DNA of 64,000 nt, taken from contig NZ_FOCV01000031.1 in NCBI RefSeq assembly GCF_900110205.1, positions 1 to 64,000 on the forward strand. The letters are read 5' to 3'. Made by a program: the position numbers and the translations under genes. Shown in pieces: positions 36,321 to 45,488 of the stretch. The stretch's first letter is position 1. Each line of letters starts with the position of its first letter. Source of the stretch: Rhizobium tibeticum. GTDB lineage: Bacteria > Pseudomonadota > Alphaproteobacteria > Rhizobiales > Rhizobiaceae. The notes under the pieces were generated by a model. It was not told where the DNA came from and made no database searches. It worked only from the letters and a program-made list of their open reading frames with translations.

Positions 36321-36673
36321 GGCCGGTATTCCGCCCAGGTCTTCGGCGTTTCACTGACGCGCACGGCCGAGGTTTCCGGTAGCCACTCTTTGCACCAGTC
36401 GTAGAAGTGCTTGGCGAGATATTCCGACGTCACGCGGTCATGGCCGAACACCTCGTTCAGGTGCCGATGGTCGATGCGCTCGTCGATGTAGCGCTTCAGC
36501 GGCGAAAGCTCGTGATAGTCGCGCACAAAGCCGTTCTCGTCGAGCTCGGCAGCCGCAAGCTCCACCACTACGATGTAGTTGTGTCCATGCAGCCGCGCGC
36601 ACTGGTGATCGGCAGGCAAATGGGTCAGCTGATGCGATGCGGAGAAGTGGAACTCCTTGGTGATGCGAAACAT
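36317..36673 (-). CDS. queD: 6-carboxytetrahydropterin synthase
   Basis: 118 residues. Converts dihydroneopterin triphosphate to 6-carboxytetrahydropterin. Zinc ligands: His in FSASHQL and the HGHNY pair. The catalytic Cys is in DHQCARLHGH, and the acidic residue in DHRHLNEVFG. The ATG at 36673 overlaps the queC stop by one base (TGATG). Middle gene of the operon. Confidence 0.95.
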   Translation of the reverse strand: MFRITKEFHFSASHQLTHLPADHQCARLHGHNYIVVVELAAAELDENGFVRDYHELSPLKRYIDERIDHRHLNEVFGHDRVTSEYLAKHFYDWCKEWLPETSAVRVSETPKTWAEYRP

Positions 36674-37383
36674 CACTTCACCTCCCTGGCCGAATAGCCT
36701 GATGTTGCCGCCACCCAGAAATCCGGATCCTCGTATTCCGTGGGATCGGCAACGCCAGCAAGATGAAATGCCTCACGCCGCTCCACGCAGGTGCCGCAAC
36801 GCCCGCAATGGCGTGTACCGCCCTTGTAGCAGGACCACGTCTCGGCAAACGGCGTTCCGTATTTCGCGCCATCGGTAACGATATCGGCCTTCGAGATGTT
36901 GACGTAGGGTGCATGCAGCGAGACGCTGGCGTAGCCGTCAAGCGCCTGGTTCTGCATTTCCTGGAAGGCATCGATGAAGCCCGGGCGGCAATCGGGATAG
37001 ATGAAATGATCCCCGCCATGCACGGCAACGGCCACGGCATCTGCCTTTTGAGCCGCGGCAAGACCGAAGGCGATTGCCAGCATGATTGCGTTGCGGTTCG
37101 GCACCACAGTCGCCTTCATCGTCTCTTCGGCATAGTGGCCATCTGGCACGTCGACATCGTCGGTCAGCGCCGATCCCGTCAGGTGCCGCCCGATGGTGCG
37201 GATATCGATGATCTGGTGTGGCACGCCGAGCCGCTTGGCGCAGGCTGTGGCAAAGTCAAGTTCCTTGCGGTGTCGCTGTCCGTAATCGAAGGAAAGCAGG
37301 CCGATAAGCTGGTGCTCCGCCGCCACGCGATGGGCGAGCGAAATGGAGTCCAATCCGCCGGAGCAGATGACGATAGTCTTCAT
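36673..37383 (-). CDS. queC: 7-cyano-7-deazaguanine synthase
   Basis: 236 residues. ATP-dependent conversion of 7-carboxy-7-deazaguanine to preQ0. The PP-loop motif is CSGGLDSISLAH (residues about 5-16), then LLSFDYGQRHRKEL, and the C-terminal zinc motif CYKGGTRHCGRCGTCVERR. First gene of the operon. A preQ1-I riboswitch lies directly upstream and its 3' part holds the likely ribosome site. Confidence 0.96.
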   Translation of the reverse strand: MKTIVICSGGLDSISLAHRVAAEHQLIGLLSFDYGQRHRKELDFATACAKRLGVPHQIIDIRTIGRHLTGSALTDDVDVPDGHYAEETMKATVVPNRNAIMLAIAFGLAAAQKADAVAVAVHGGDHFIYPDCRPGFIDAFQEMQNQALDGYASVSLHAPYVNISKADIVTDGAKYGTPFAETWSCYKGGTRHCGRCGTCVERREAFHLAGVADPTEYEDPDFWVAATSGYSAREVK

Positions 37384-37392
37384 GATGAGGAT

Positions 37393-37424
37393 CCCTTGTT
37401 TTGACCGGGTGGGCTGCGACCGGT
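37393..37424 (-). ncRNA. PreQ1-I riboswitch upstream of queC
   Basis: On the minus strand: ACCGG, loop with TCGCAGCC, CACCCGGT, then CAAAACAAGGG, 9 bases before the queC ATG. Stem, C-rich loop and A-rich tail match the compact preQ1-I fold and closely resemble the Thermoanaerobacter tengcongensis aptamer (GGTCGCAG...CCC...AAAACAAGG). The AAGGG tail is the likely Shine-Dalgarno, so binding should block translation of queC and, through coupling, queD and queE. Confidence 0.88.
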
Positions 37425-37585
37425 ATTTCCTGCGGGCCTTCTAGGCCAAAGCGACCACGTTGTGAATAGCCAACCGACATCCCATATCGAATCCATGACC
37501 AAACGGTCTCGCCTGTTGAAGATACTGGCGTTTCAGGTCGGCTGGTCTAAGGTTGCGTCAGTCGATTCTATCGCGGGGGAGTTTT

Positions 37586-38584
37586 ATGGTTCTGGGCGGC
37601 TTTGATATCGTCGTTATTGCGCTGGTGGTCTTCGTCATCCTGGTCCTGTTTGCCGGGATCAAGACGGTGCCGCAGGGCTACCGCTACACGATCGAGCGCT
37701 TCGGCCGCTACACCCGCACGCTGGAACCCGGCCTCAACCTGATTACCCCCTTCATCGAGCGTGTCGGCGCCCGCATGAACGTCATGGAGCAGGTTCTGAT
37801 CGTGCCGACCCAGGAGGTGATCACCAAGGATAACGCTTCCATTTCGGCCGACGCCGTCGCCTTCTTCCAGGTCCTTAATGCCGCCGAGGCCGCCTATCAG
37901 GTCGCGCAGCTCGAGAATGCCATTCTGAACCTGACGATGACGAACATCCGCACGGTGATGGGCTCCCTGGATCTCGACGAGTTGCTGTCGAACCGCGATG
38001 TGATCAACGACCGCCTTCTGCGTGTCGTCGACGATGCCGTGCAGCCCTGGGGCATCAAGGTGACGCGCGTCGAGATCAAGGACATTCAACCGCCGCGCGA
38101 CCTCGTGGACGCCATGGCGCGGCAGATGAAGGCCGAGCGCGAGAAGCGGGCGCAGGTGCTTGAGGCCGAGGGCGCCCGAAATGCCCAGATCCTTCGCGCC
38201 GAAGGCGCCAAGCAATCCGCAATCCTCCAGGCCGAGGGCCAGCGCGAAGCGGCCTTCCGCAACGCCGAAGCTCGCGAGCGCCTCGCCGAAGCAGAAGCCA
38301 AGGCGACGAAGATGGTGTCCGAAGCGATCGCATCCGGCAATGTCCAGGCCATCAACTACTTCGTTGCGCAGAAATATACCGAAGCGCTTGCCGCGATCGG
38401 CACCGCCGGCAATTCCAAGGTCGTGTTGATGCCCGTCGAGGCGTCCTCCCTCATCGGATCGCTCGGCGGCATTGGCGCGATTGCCAAGGAGGTCTTTGGC
38501 GACAATCCGATACCGCCGGCGCCGCGCCCAACGCAGCGCACCACACCGGCCGTCAGCCCCTTCAACCCGACCACGGAGCGCTGA
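37586..38584 (+). CDS. SPFH/Band 7 membrane protein (QmcA-like)
   Basis: 332 residues. One N-terminal membrane helix (IVVIALVVFVILVLFAGI), then a stomatin/prohibitin domain (VPQGYRYTIERFGRYTRTLEPG, VEIKDIQPPRDLVDAMARQM). A long helical region rich in Glu/Ala/Arg follows (EAEGARNAQILRAEGAKQSA). It is paired with nfeD three bases later. SPFH-NfeD pairs are widespread and may organise membrane domains. GGGGGAG precedes the ATG at 37586. Confidence 0.92.
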   Translation: MVLGGFDIVVIALVVFVILVLFAGIKTVPQGYRYTIERFGRYTRTLEPGLNLITPFIERVGARMNVMEQVLIVPTQEVITKDNASISADAVAFFQVLNAAEAAYQVAQLENAILNLTMTNIRTVMGSLDLDELLSNRDVINDRLLRVVDDAVQPWGIKVTRVEIKDIQPPRDLVDAMARQMKAEREKRAQVLEAEGARNAQILRAEGAKQSAILQAEGQREAAFRNAEARERLAEAEAKATKMVSEAIASGNVQAINYFVAQKYTEALAAIGTAGNSKVVLMPVEASSLIGSLGGIGAIAKEVFGDNPIPPAPRPTQRTTPAVSPFNPTTER

Positions 38585-38587
38585 ACC

Positions 38588-39043
38588 ATGATTGCCAGCC
38601 TTGTCGCGGAACTCGGACCCTGGAGCTGGTGGATCGCCGGCCTGGTGCTGCTGGCGGCAGAGTTGATCGCACCGGGCTTCTTCCTCGTCTGGATCGGCCT
38701 TGCTGCCTTGGTCGTCGGCATTTTGTCGCTGCTGTTCTGGGACAGCAGTTTCTGGTTCTGGCAGGTTCAGGCCATCCTGTTTGCGCTGCTTGCCGTCGTG
38801 GCAACGTTCATCGGCCGCAAACTGACCCTGCGGCACGGCGAAACGGATCAGCCTTTCCTCAATCAGCGGGCCGAAAGCCTCGTCGGGCGCACCGCAACGC
38901 TGGCGGAGCCCATTCGCGAAGGGCGCGGCCGCATTCGCCTCGACGATACTGTCTGGCGCGTCAGCGGCCCGGACCTGCCAATCGGCACCAAGGTAAAAGT
39001 GGTGGCAAGCAGCGGCCGCGATCTAACCGTGGAAGCGGCCTGA
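38588..39043 (+). CDS. NfeD family protein
   Basis: 151 residues. Three hydrophobic helices (WWIAGLVLLAAELIAPGFFL onward), then an OB-fold domain (ESLVGRTATLAEPIREGRG, LPIGTKVKVVASSGRDL). Short-form NfeD partner of the SPFH protein immediately upstream. Its stop abuts the stop of convergent kpsF with no gap. Confidence 0.92.
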   Translation: MIASLVAELGPWSWWIAGLVLLAAELIAPGFFLVWIGLAALVVGILSLLFWDSSFWFWQVQAILFALLAVVATFIGRKLTLRHGETDQPFLNQRAESLVGRTATLAEPIREGRGRIRLDDTVWRVSGPDLPIGTKVKVVASSGRDLTVEAA

Positions 39044-40039
39044 TCAGGCCACTCCGATCCGCAGCAGATCATGGAAGTGCACGAGCCCGATCGGGCGGTT
39101 GTCGTCGTCGATGACGATCAGTGCGCCGATGCTGTGCTGGTTGAGCATCGCAAGCGCGGCCGTTGCAAGCACCGTCGGCTTCACCGTCTTTGGCGTGCGC
39201 GTCATGATGTCGTCAACCAGCAGCTCGGAGAGATTGCGCGTAAGGTTGCGCGCCACGTCGCCTTCGGTAACGATACCACAGAGACGGCCATCCTCTTCCA
39301 CGATCCCGACGCAGCCGAAGTGTTTGCGCGAGAGTGTCGAGATGGCTTCCGGCACCGACGTCCCCTTCGCCACCAATGGCACGCGATCACCAGTATGCAT
39401 GATGTCGGCGACGTGGCTGAGACTCGCACCGAGCTTGCCGCCTGGGTGGAAGACATGAAAATCGCGGGCAGAGAAGCCGCGCGCGTCCAGCAGGGCGATT
39501 GCCAGTGCATCGCCCATCGCCAGCTGCATCAACGTCGACGTTGTCGGAGCGAGGCCATGCGGGCAAGCCTCTTCCTCGTTCGGCATCAGCAGGATGATGT
39601 CGGCGGCAGTCGCGAGTGACGATTTCTCGGAACAGGTGACGGCAATCAGCGGAATCGAAAAACGACGCGTATAGGCGACGATGCTGCGAAGCTCGGCGCT
39701 TTCTCCGCCCTTGGAAAGGGCAAGAACGACATCCGTCGTGCCGATCATCCCGAGATCGCCATGGTTGGCCTCGGCAGCGTGGACGAAGAACGCAGGCGTT
39801 CCTGTTGAAGCCAGTGTCGCCGCGATTTTCACGCCGATATGGCCGCTCTTGCCGACACCGGTAACGATGACGCGACCGGTGATCCCGGTGATCATCTCGA
39901 CGGCGCGCATGAAAGACTCGGTAAGGCCGTCGTCAAAAGCTCGCTCCAGGGCTTCAAGCGCCCGCCTCTCGGTGCCGATCGTCCGCTTTGCAGACTCAAG
40001 AACACCGTTTTCGATGACATTTACCGCTCTTTTGATCAT
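39044..40039 (-). CDS. kpsF: D-arabinose 5-phosphate isomerase
   Basis: 331 residues. Supplies arabinose 5-phosphate for KDO and lipopolysaccharide synthesis. SIS domain with VTGVGKSGHIGVKIAATLAS and HAAEANHGDLGMI, then the catalytic HPGGKLGASLSHV segment. Two CBS domains close the protein (IMHTGDRVPLVAKGTSV, ILATAALAMLNQHSIGALIV). Length is typical. Divergent from the outer-membrane barrel gene. Confidence 0.94.
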   Translation of the reverse strand: MIKRAVNVIENGVLESAKRTIGTERRALEALERAFDDGLTESFMRAVEMITGITGRVIVTGVGKSGHIGVKIAATLASTGTPAFFVHAAEANHGDLGMIGTTDVVLALSKGGESAELRSIVAYTRRFSIPLIAVTCSEKSSLATAADIILLMPNEEEACPHGLAPTTSTLMQLAMGDALAIALLDARGFSARDFHVFHPGGKLGASLSHVADIMHTGDRVPLVAKGTSVPEAISTLSRKHFGCVGIVEEDGRLCGIVTEGDVARNLTRNLSELLVDDIMTRTPKTVKPTVLATAALAMLNQHSIGALIVIDDDNRPIGLVHFHDLLRIGVA

Positions 40040-40164
40040 GGCACTGCGTTAGCGGTTTTCACCGGCCGAGTCCATCGGCTGATCCTCAAGGCATGCCGTC
40101 GCAACGAATGGTTAACCACAAGCCTTTACGTTCGGGTAACGCTTCGAAGCATGCCAGGATCGAC

Positions 40165-41688
40165 ATGAGCCATAGGAAGGATACGAGCAGTCTAACGCCG
40201 CTCCGTGCGGTGGGCTTTGCCTTATCCATGGCTCTGACGGTAGGCGTCCTCGTTGCTCCCCAAGCCGCATTTGCGCAGTCGACGCCGGCCCCAAACAGCT
40301 CGCTACGCTCGTCCACTACGCAGCCTGCTGCGGCGACCGAGGATGAAGGCGATATCCCAAACCCGTCTAACGGCACCACGTCGGCGGCTGATAATGCCGC
40401 GCAAGGAGCCACCGCCGCCGCCATTGCAGCGCCCGATCAGAAGCCGAGCGATGAAACCACCGGGGCGATCCTTGATGAGGACATGATACGCCTCAACACG
40501 CGCGAGGCGCCGCTCGACGAGCGGCTGCCGCCCCGCAAGCCGGAGCCGAACCCGGCAACCGAGGAAACGCCCGGCATCCGCATCGGAACCTTCGTGCTGC
40601 GCCCCACCGTCACCCAGAGCATCAACACCGAGACGCAGAAGGATGGCGGCGTCAAGCAGACGCGCGCGTTCCTCGAAACCGACATGCACACGACGCTGAC
40701 GTCGGACTGGGCCTTGCACCAGCTGTTGGTGACCACCGAAGGCGCCTGGCAGAAGAACGTCAGCGGCGAAGGCGAAGAACAGCCTGATTTCAGGATCATC
40801 GGCGATCTGCGCCTTGATCTTGCGCAGGACACGACGGCGCACATTAGCGGCGGCTACCATTTCTATCGCGAAGACACCGATGATCCGAATGCCGTGCAGA
40901 ACGCGGACAAGCAATCGGACGTCCAGGAATTCAGCGCCGGCGCCTCGATCGAGCGCGACTTCGGCATCCTGCGCGGCGCTACCGGCATCGGTCTGAGCCG
41001 CGCGATCTATTCCGACGCCACGTTGTCGGACGGCACCACTATTTCACTGGGCGACCGCAACGAGACCAGCGGCACGATCCGCGGCCGTATCGGCTACGAG
41101 CTTTCTCCCGCGCTCATCCCCTTCATCGAGGCCAATGTCGGCACGACGGTCTATGACGAGAGAGTTGATTCGGCTGGCTTCCGGCGGTCGGGGGATAGCT
41201 ATGGCGCCAAGGTCGGCGTCGAGCTAGATATGGGCGAAAAGCTTCGCGGCGAGGTTGGCGTCGGCTACGAGACGGCCACCTTCGACGATCCGCGCCTTTC
41301 GAATATCGACACGGCCGTGGTGGACGCTCAACTCCTTTGGTCGCCGCTCAGAGGCACCGACGTTAACATCGGCCTGTTGACAAGCATCAACCCGTCGACG
41401 ACCGCCGGTGAATCGGGCTACGTTTCCCATGCCTTGACGACGGGCCTCACGCATCAGCTGCGTGACAACCTGACGGGCACGGTGCTTGGCGGTATTACAT
41501 TGCGCGATTACCCCTCGGATAGCTCGACCAGCGACGAAACGGTCTACACCACCAGCGCCGGTCTGATCTGGAATCTCAACCGCTACCTCGATCTGACCAG
41601 CACGGTCGGCTACGAACTGACGTCTCGCAAGACGAGCAGCGACTCCGAGCAGTGGCGAGCCGGTGTCGGCCTCAAACTGAAGCGCTGA
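40165..41688 (+). CDS. Outer-membrane beta-barrel protein
   Basis: 507 residues. Sec signal (AVGFALSMALTVGVLVAPQAAFA), then a disordered Ser/Thr/Pro/Ala-rich region of about 130 residues, then repeated amphipathic strands ending with an aromatic-poor but charged KLKR terminus. Repeating short strands such as GRIGYELSPALIPFIEANVG and YGAKVGVELDMGEKLRGEVGVG are typical of the BBP2 outer-membrane barrel family of rhizobia. The ATG at 40165 follows AGGATCGAC and gives a clean signal peptide; upstream ATGs at 40093 and 40108 do not. Function unknown. Confidence 0.82.
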   Translation: MSHRKDTSSLTPLRAVGFALSMALTVGVLVAPQAAFAQSTPAPNSSLRSSTTQPAAATEDEGDIPNPSNGTTSAADNAAQGATAAAIAAPDQKPSDETTGAILDEDMIRLNTREAPLDERLPPRKPEPNPATEETPGIRIGTFVLRPTVTQSINTETQKDGGVKQTRAFLETDMHTTLTSDWALHQLLVTTEGAWQKNVSGEGEEQPDFRIIGDLRLDLAQDTTAHISGGYHFYREDTDDPNAVQNADKQSDVQEFSAGASIERDFGILRGATGIGLSRAIYSDATLSDGTTISLGDRNETSGTIRGRIGYELSPALIPFIEANVGTTVYDERVDSAGFRRSGDSYGAKVGVELDMGEKLRGEVGVGYETATFDDPRLSNIDTAVVDAQLLWSPLRGTDVNIGLLTSINPSTTAGESGYVSHALTTGLTHQLRDNLTGTVLGGITLRDYPSDSSTSDETVYTTSAGLIWNLNRYLDLTSTVGYELTSRKTSSDSEQWRAGVGLKLKR

Positions 41689-41753
41689 AACGAAATCCGC
41701 CTCCAAGTGGGAGACTTGAGGCGGACGCAATTCGCTTCAGCAGCGGGCCTGCT

Positions 41754-42641
41754 TCAGAGGCCCTTCAGCAGTTCCTTGAACCCGCCCTCGACGGTTGGGC
41801 GGATGTCCGCACGCTCCAGTGCGAACGCTACGTTCGCCAGGATGAAGCCGTCCTTGGCGCCGCAGTCATAGGTCGTCCCGCGGAAGTGATAGCCTGCAAA
41901 GGCCTGGTCCTTCAGCAGCTTCAGCATGCCGTCGGTCAGCTGGATCTCGTTGCCGGCACCGCGTTCCTGCGTCTCGAGGATCTTGAAGACCTCAGGCTGC
42001 AGGATGTAGCGGCCGTTGATGAAGTAATTCGACGGCGCTGTACCCTTGGCCGGCTTCTCGACCATGCCGGTGATGCGGAAGCCATCCCCGATCGCCTCGC
42101 CGACGCCGACGATGCCGTATTTGTGGGCCTGATCGGGCGCGCACTCTTCGACAGCGACGATGTTGCCGCCGCTATGGGCATAAAGATCGATCATGCCCTT
42201 CATGCAGCCCTTGCCTTCGCTTTTCATGATCATGTCGGGCAGCAGCAGCGCGAAAGGCTCATTGCCAACGATCTCGCGGGCACACCAGACGGCATGGCCG
42301 AGACCGAGCGGCTCCTGCTGGCGGGTGAAGCTGACCGTACCAGCCTTGGGAAGTTGGCCGGCAAGCAGCGTCATTTCGGCCTGCTTGCTGCGCTCGCGCA
42401 GCGTCTGCTCGAGCTCGAAGTGGATATCGAAGTAGTCTTCGATAATGTGTTTGTTTCGACCGGTGACGAAAACGAAATGCTCGATGCCCGCTTCCAAAGC
42501 CTCGTCGACCACATATTGAATGATCGGTTTGTCGACGACAGTCAGCATTTCCTTTGGCACGGCTTTCGTGGCCGGGAGAAAGCGAGTCCCGAGACCCGCA
42601 ACCGGAAATACAGCTTTGCGAACTTTTTTATACTCTGCCAC
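41754..42641 (-). CDS. galU: UTP-glucose-1-phosphate uridylyltransferase
   Basis: 295 residues. Makes UDP-glucose for exopolysaccharide, glycolipid and glucan synthesis. The nucleotidyltransferase signature AVFPVAGLGTRFLPATKAVP (residues about 10-29) and KEMLTVVDKPIIQYVV are intact, as are EQEPLGLGHAVWCAREIVG-like (QQEPLGLGHAVWCAREIVG) and the C-terminal YDCGAKDGF. Starts with GTG, after a strong AGGAGG. In Sinorhizobium the homologue near exo genes is called exoN; this copy stands alone, so galU is the safer name. Confidence 0.95.
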   Translation of the reverse strand: MAEYKKVRKAVFPVAGLGTRFLPATKAVPKEMLTVVDKPIIQYVVDEALEAGIEHFVFVTGRNKHIIEDYFDIHFELEQTLRERSKQAEMTLLAGQLPKAGTVSFTRQQEPLGLGHAVWCAREIVGNEPFALLLPDMIMKSEGKGCMKGMIDLYAHSGGNIVAVEECAPDQAHKYGIVGVGEAIGDGFRITGMVEKPAKGTAPSNYFINGRYILQPEVFKILETQERGAGNEIQLTDGMLKLLKDQAFAGYHFRGTTYDCGAKDGFILANVAFALERADIRPTVEGGFKELLKGL

Positions 42642-42841
42642 ACAATCCTCCTGCGATGATTACACCGCTTGAAATAAAAGGCATTTTTGATTGGACTAGA
42701 TGAGATTTGCTACCGTTTTGCAAATGGTGACTGCGTTCGTGCGTCATGGTAAAGAATTTGTTGACTTCGTTCAGGTAGTCTCAGGCCTGAGCGGAACTTC
42801 GCGCTCTGCTGTGCCTGAAACGAAAGGACGGATGACCGCCG

Positions 42842-44065
42842 ATGACTCAAAATCACAGAAACTCCCTTCGTGGTCTTGCTATCGCACTCATCGTGACCGC
42901 GTCCGCCGGTCTGGCTCCCCTCAACGCGAAAGCCGATCAGCGGTTCCAGAAGTGGATCGCGGACTTCTATCAAACTGCCGCTCAAAATGGCATCAGCAAG
43001 GCAACATATCGCAAAGCCTTCTCAGGCGTCAGCGATCCGGACCCGACCGTGCTCGAGAAGGCAACCTATCAGCCTGAATTTACAACGAAAATCTGGGACT
43101 ACGTAGATTCCCGTGTAAATCCGTACACGGTTCAGATCGGCCGTCAGATGGCTGTCAAGCATGCCTCGACACTGAACGCGATCCAACGCCAATTCGGTGT
43201 GGACAAGTCGATTCTCCTCGCCATCTGGTCGATGGAGTCCAACTATGGCGCAGTTCTCGACAAGGATGACCGCCTGCATTATGTGCCGCGCGCTTTGGCG
43301 ACGCTTGCCTACGCCGACGACCGCCGCGCGAAATTCGCCAAGAAGCAGCTGATCGCCGCACTGAAGATCCTGCAGAACGGCGATATCTCCCCGGATGGCA
43401 TGACCGGCTCCTGGGCCGGCGCCATGGGCCATACCCAGTTCATTCCGACAAGCTACCTGCTCTACGCGGTCGACGCCGACGGCAACGGTCATCGCGATAT
43501 CTGGAACTCCGTGCCCGATGCCCTGGCGACATCCGCCAACCTGCTGATGAAGAACGGCTGGGACGCGGGCAAGACCTGGGGGTACGAGGTCGTCGTACCG
43601 CCGAACGCGCGAAAGCAGGTCGGTAAGACTCACTCGCTGGCGCAGTGGGCCTCCCTCGGCCTGACACGGCCCAACGGCAAGGGCTTCCGCGAAGGCGGCA
43701 GCAAAGCCGTCCTCAAGATGCCGGCTGGCGCCGATGGCCCGGGCTTCCTGATGACCAGCAATTTCTTCACCATCAAGAACTACAACGCCTCAGACAGCTA
43801 TGCGATCGCCGTCGGGCTGCTGGCGGACGAGATCGCCGGCTATGGCGGCATGAAGCAGCGCTGGCCGCGCCCGGGTGGCACGCTCGACGTCAAGGAGAAG
43901 TTCGAACTGCAGACGCGCCTGAAGACGCTCGGCTATTATGACGGCGAGGTCGACGGCAACTTCGGCAGCGGATCGAAGGCAGCCATTGCGGCCGTCCAGG
44001 CCCGTATTGGAATGCAGCAGGACGGCGAGCCATCGCTGCCGCTCTTGAACGCGCTTCGCAAATAA
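42842..44065 (+). CDS. Lytic murein transglycosylase, MltB family
   Basis: 407 residues. Signal peptide (GLAIALIVTASAGLAPLNAKA), then the SLT/MltB domain with catalytic Glu in WSMESNYGAVL (residue about 131) and AGAMGHTQFIPTSYL. A C-terminal peptidoglycan-binding domain is present (LQTRLKTLGYYDGEVDGNFG). It would cleave peptidoglycan to anhydro-muropeptides in the periplasm. A TTGACT hexamer near 42763 may be its -35 box. Confidence 0.93.
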   Translation: MTQNHRNSLRGLAIALIVTASAGLAPLNAKADQRFQKWIADFYQTAAQNGISKATYRKAFSGVSDPDPTVLEKATYQPEFTTKIWDYVDSRVNPYTVQIGRQMAVKHASTLNAIQRQFGVDKSILLAIWSMESNYGAVLDKDDRLHYVPRALATLAYADDRRAKFAKKQLIAALKILQNGDISPDGMTGSWAGAMGHTQFIPTSYLLYAVDADGNGHRDIWNSVPDALATSANLLMKNGWDAGKTWGYEVVVPPNARKQVGKTHSLAQWASLGLTRPNGKGFREGGSKAVLKMPAGADGPGFLMTSNFFTIKNYNASDSYAIAVGLLADEIAGYGGMKQRWPRPGGTLDVKEKFELQTRLKTLGYYDGEVDGNFGSGSKAAIAAVQARIGMQQDGEPSLPLLNALRK

Positions 44066-44153
44066 GAAGAATAAATCGACGACATGTATCTTGGGGTGTG
44101 GACGCGCCTTCCTGCTCCATGCGAGAATGCCGGCAGATGCGAGGCTGCTGACT

Positions 44154-45356
44154 ATGCGTAAACGAGTAAACCGGGCAACGCGCCGCTGGGGTGCGATCGG
44201 CGCCGCGACACTGGTGCTTGTCTTCAGCGCGCTGCCGGTACACGTGGCTGATGCGCAGGAGCGCTATTACTATCGCCGCTCCATTCTCGACTTCTTCCTT
44301 GGTCGTCGCTACATCCAGGAATATCCGCGACAGGCACCGTCTCAGAACGCTCCGCAGCGACAGCCTGCGCCGAAGAGGAAGGCTGCGCCGAAGGCGGCTG
44401 CAGCGCCACGCCCAGCCGCTCCCGTGGTCGTTGAAGAGAAGGTGGTCGAGAAACTTGCCAACGCTCAGAAGATCCTTGTCGTCGGCGATTTTCTCGCCGG
44501 CGGACTTGGCGTCGGCATGGATGCCGCGTTCAAGGATTCTCCCGGTATCCTCATCGAGACGCACAGCAACGTCGCCTCCGGCCTGGTGCGAGACGACTAC
44601 TATGATTGGCCGCAACAGCTGACGAAGTTCATGGACGAGGCGAAGCCCGCCATGGTCATCGTCATGCTTGGCGCGAATGATCGCCAGCAGATGGTGACGG
44701 ATGTCGGCAAGGAAAAATTCAGGACCGACGGCTGGTATGTCGAATATCAGCGCCGTGTCGTAGACTTCGGCAAGCAGGTCACCAGCCGCAAGATCCCGCT
44801 CCTGTGGGTCGGCCTGCCGGCCTTCGATTCGCCTGCGATGACGGCCGATGCAGTGCAGCTCAACCAGCTGTTCCGCAAGCAGATGGAGAGCGTCGGCGGC
44901 GAGTTCGTTGACATCTGGGACGGCTTCGTCAGCGAAGGCGGTGAATTCATTGTCACTGGCTCGGATATCAACGGCCAGCAGGTGCGCCTGCGCACGTCAG
45001 ACGGAATCAACTTGACCGAGGCCGGCCGGCGCAAGCTCGCCTTTTACGTCGAGAAGCCCGTGCGCCGCATCCTCGGCATTCAGGCAAGCCCCGACCTCGT
45101 CCGGCTTGACACGGGCAACGCGCCTACGATCGACGCTCTCGCAACACCGGGGCGGACCGAACCGATCAGCCTGTCCGATCCGAACCTCGATGGCGGCGCG
45201 GAGCTTCTCGGCGGCAGAGTCCTGCCGGTCAGCGTGACCAAGTCACCGCGCGACATGCTGGTTCAGGACGGCGAGATGGCGCCTCCCCCAGCCGGCCGGG
45301 TCGATGACTACCGCATGACGCCGATGAAGCCGTCGGCGCAGGTTTCCATCAAATAG
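44154..45356 (+). CDS. DUF459 SGNH-fold protein with altered catalytic residues
   Basis: 400 residues. N-terminal signal or anchor (GAIGAATLVLVFSALPVHVADA), a Pro/Ala/Lys-rich linker, then a DUF459/SGNH hydrolase fold. Block I reads VVGDFLAGGL, with Phe where SGNH enzymes have the nucleophile Ser. Block III MLGANDRQ is intact. Block V reads DGINLTEAGRRKLA, with Asn in place of the catalytic His. Without these it may be non-catalytic. The frame is open to 44091; ATG 44154 follows GAGG and fits the signal. It starts 88 bases after the transglycosylase gene. Confidence 0.8.
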   Translation: MRKRVNRATRRWGAIGAATLVLVFSALPVHVADAQERYYYRRSILDFFLGRRYIQEYPRQAPSQNAPQRQPAPKRKAAPKAAAAPRPAAPVVVEEKVVEKLANAQKILVVGDFLAGGLGVGMDAAFKDSPGILIETHSNVASGLVRDDYYDWPQQLTKFMDEAKPAMVIVMLGANDRQQMVTDVGKEKFRTDGWYVEYQRRVVDFGKQVTSRKIPLLWVGLPAFDSPAMTADAVQLNQLFRKQMESVGGEFVDIWDGFVSEGGEFIVTGSDINGQQVRLRTSDGINLTEAGRRKLAFYVEKPVRRILGIQASPDLVRLDTGNAPTIDALATPGRTEPISLSDPNLDGGAELLGGRVLPVSVTKSPRDMLVQDGEMAPPPAGRVDDYRMTPMKPSAQVSIK

Positions 45357-45488
45357 GCAAGGTGAGGCGAAAGCCCGTCCTTGATCTCAGCGGCGGACTT
45401 GGCTGCTGCTCGGTTTGTGAAACTGACCACCCATGCGGAAACCTCTGCCCTAGCGAGCCACCTGACAGCGCAGACGGAGACAAACGTC

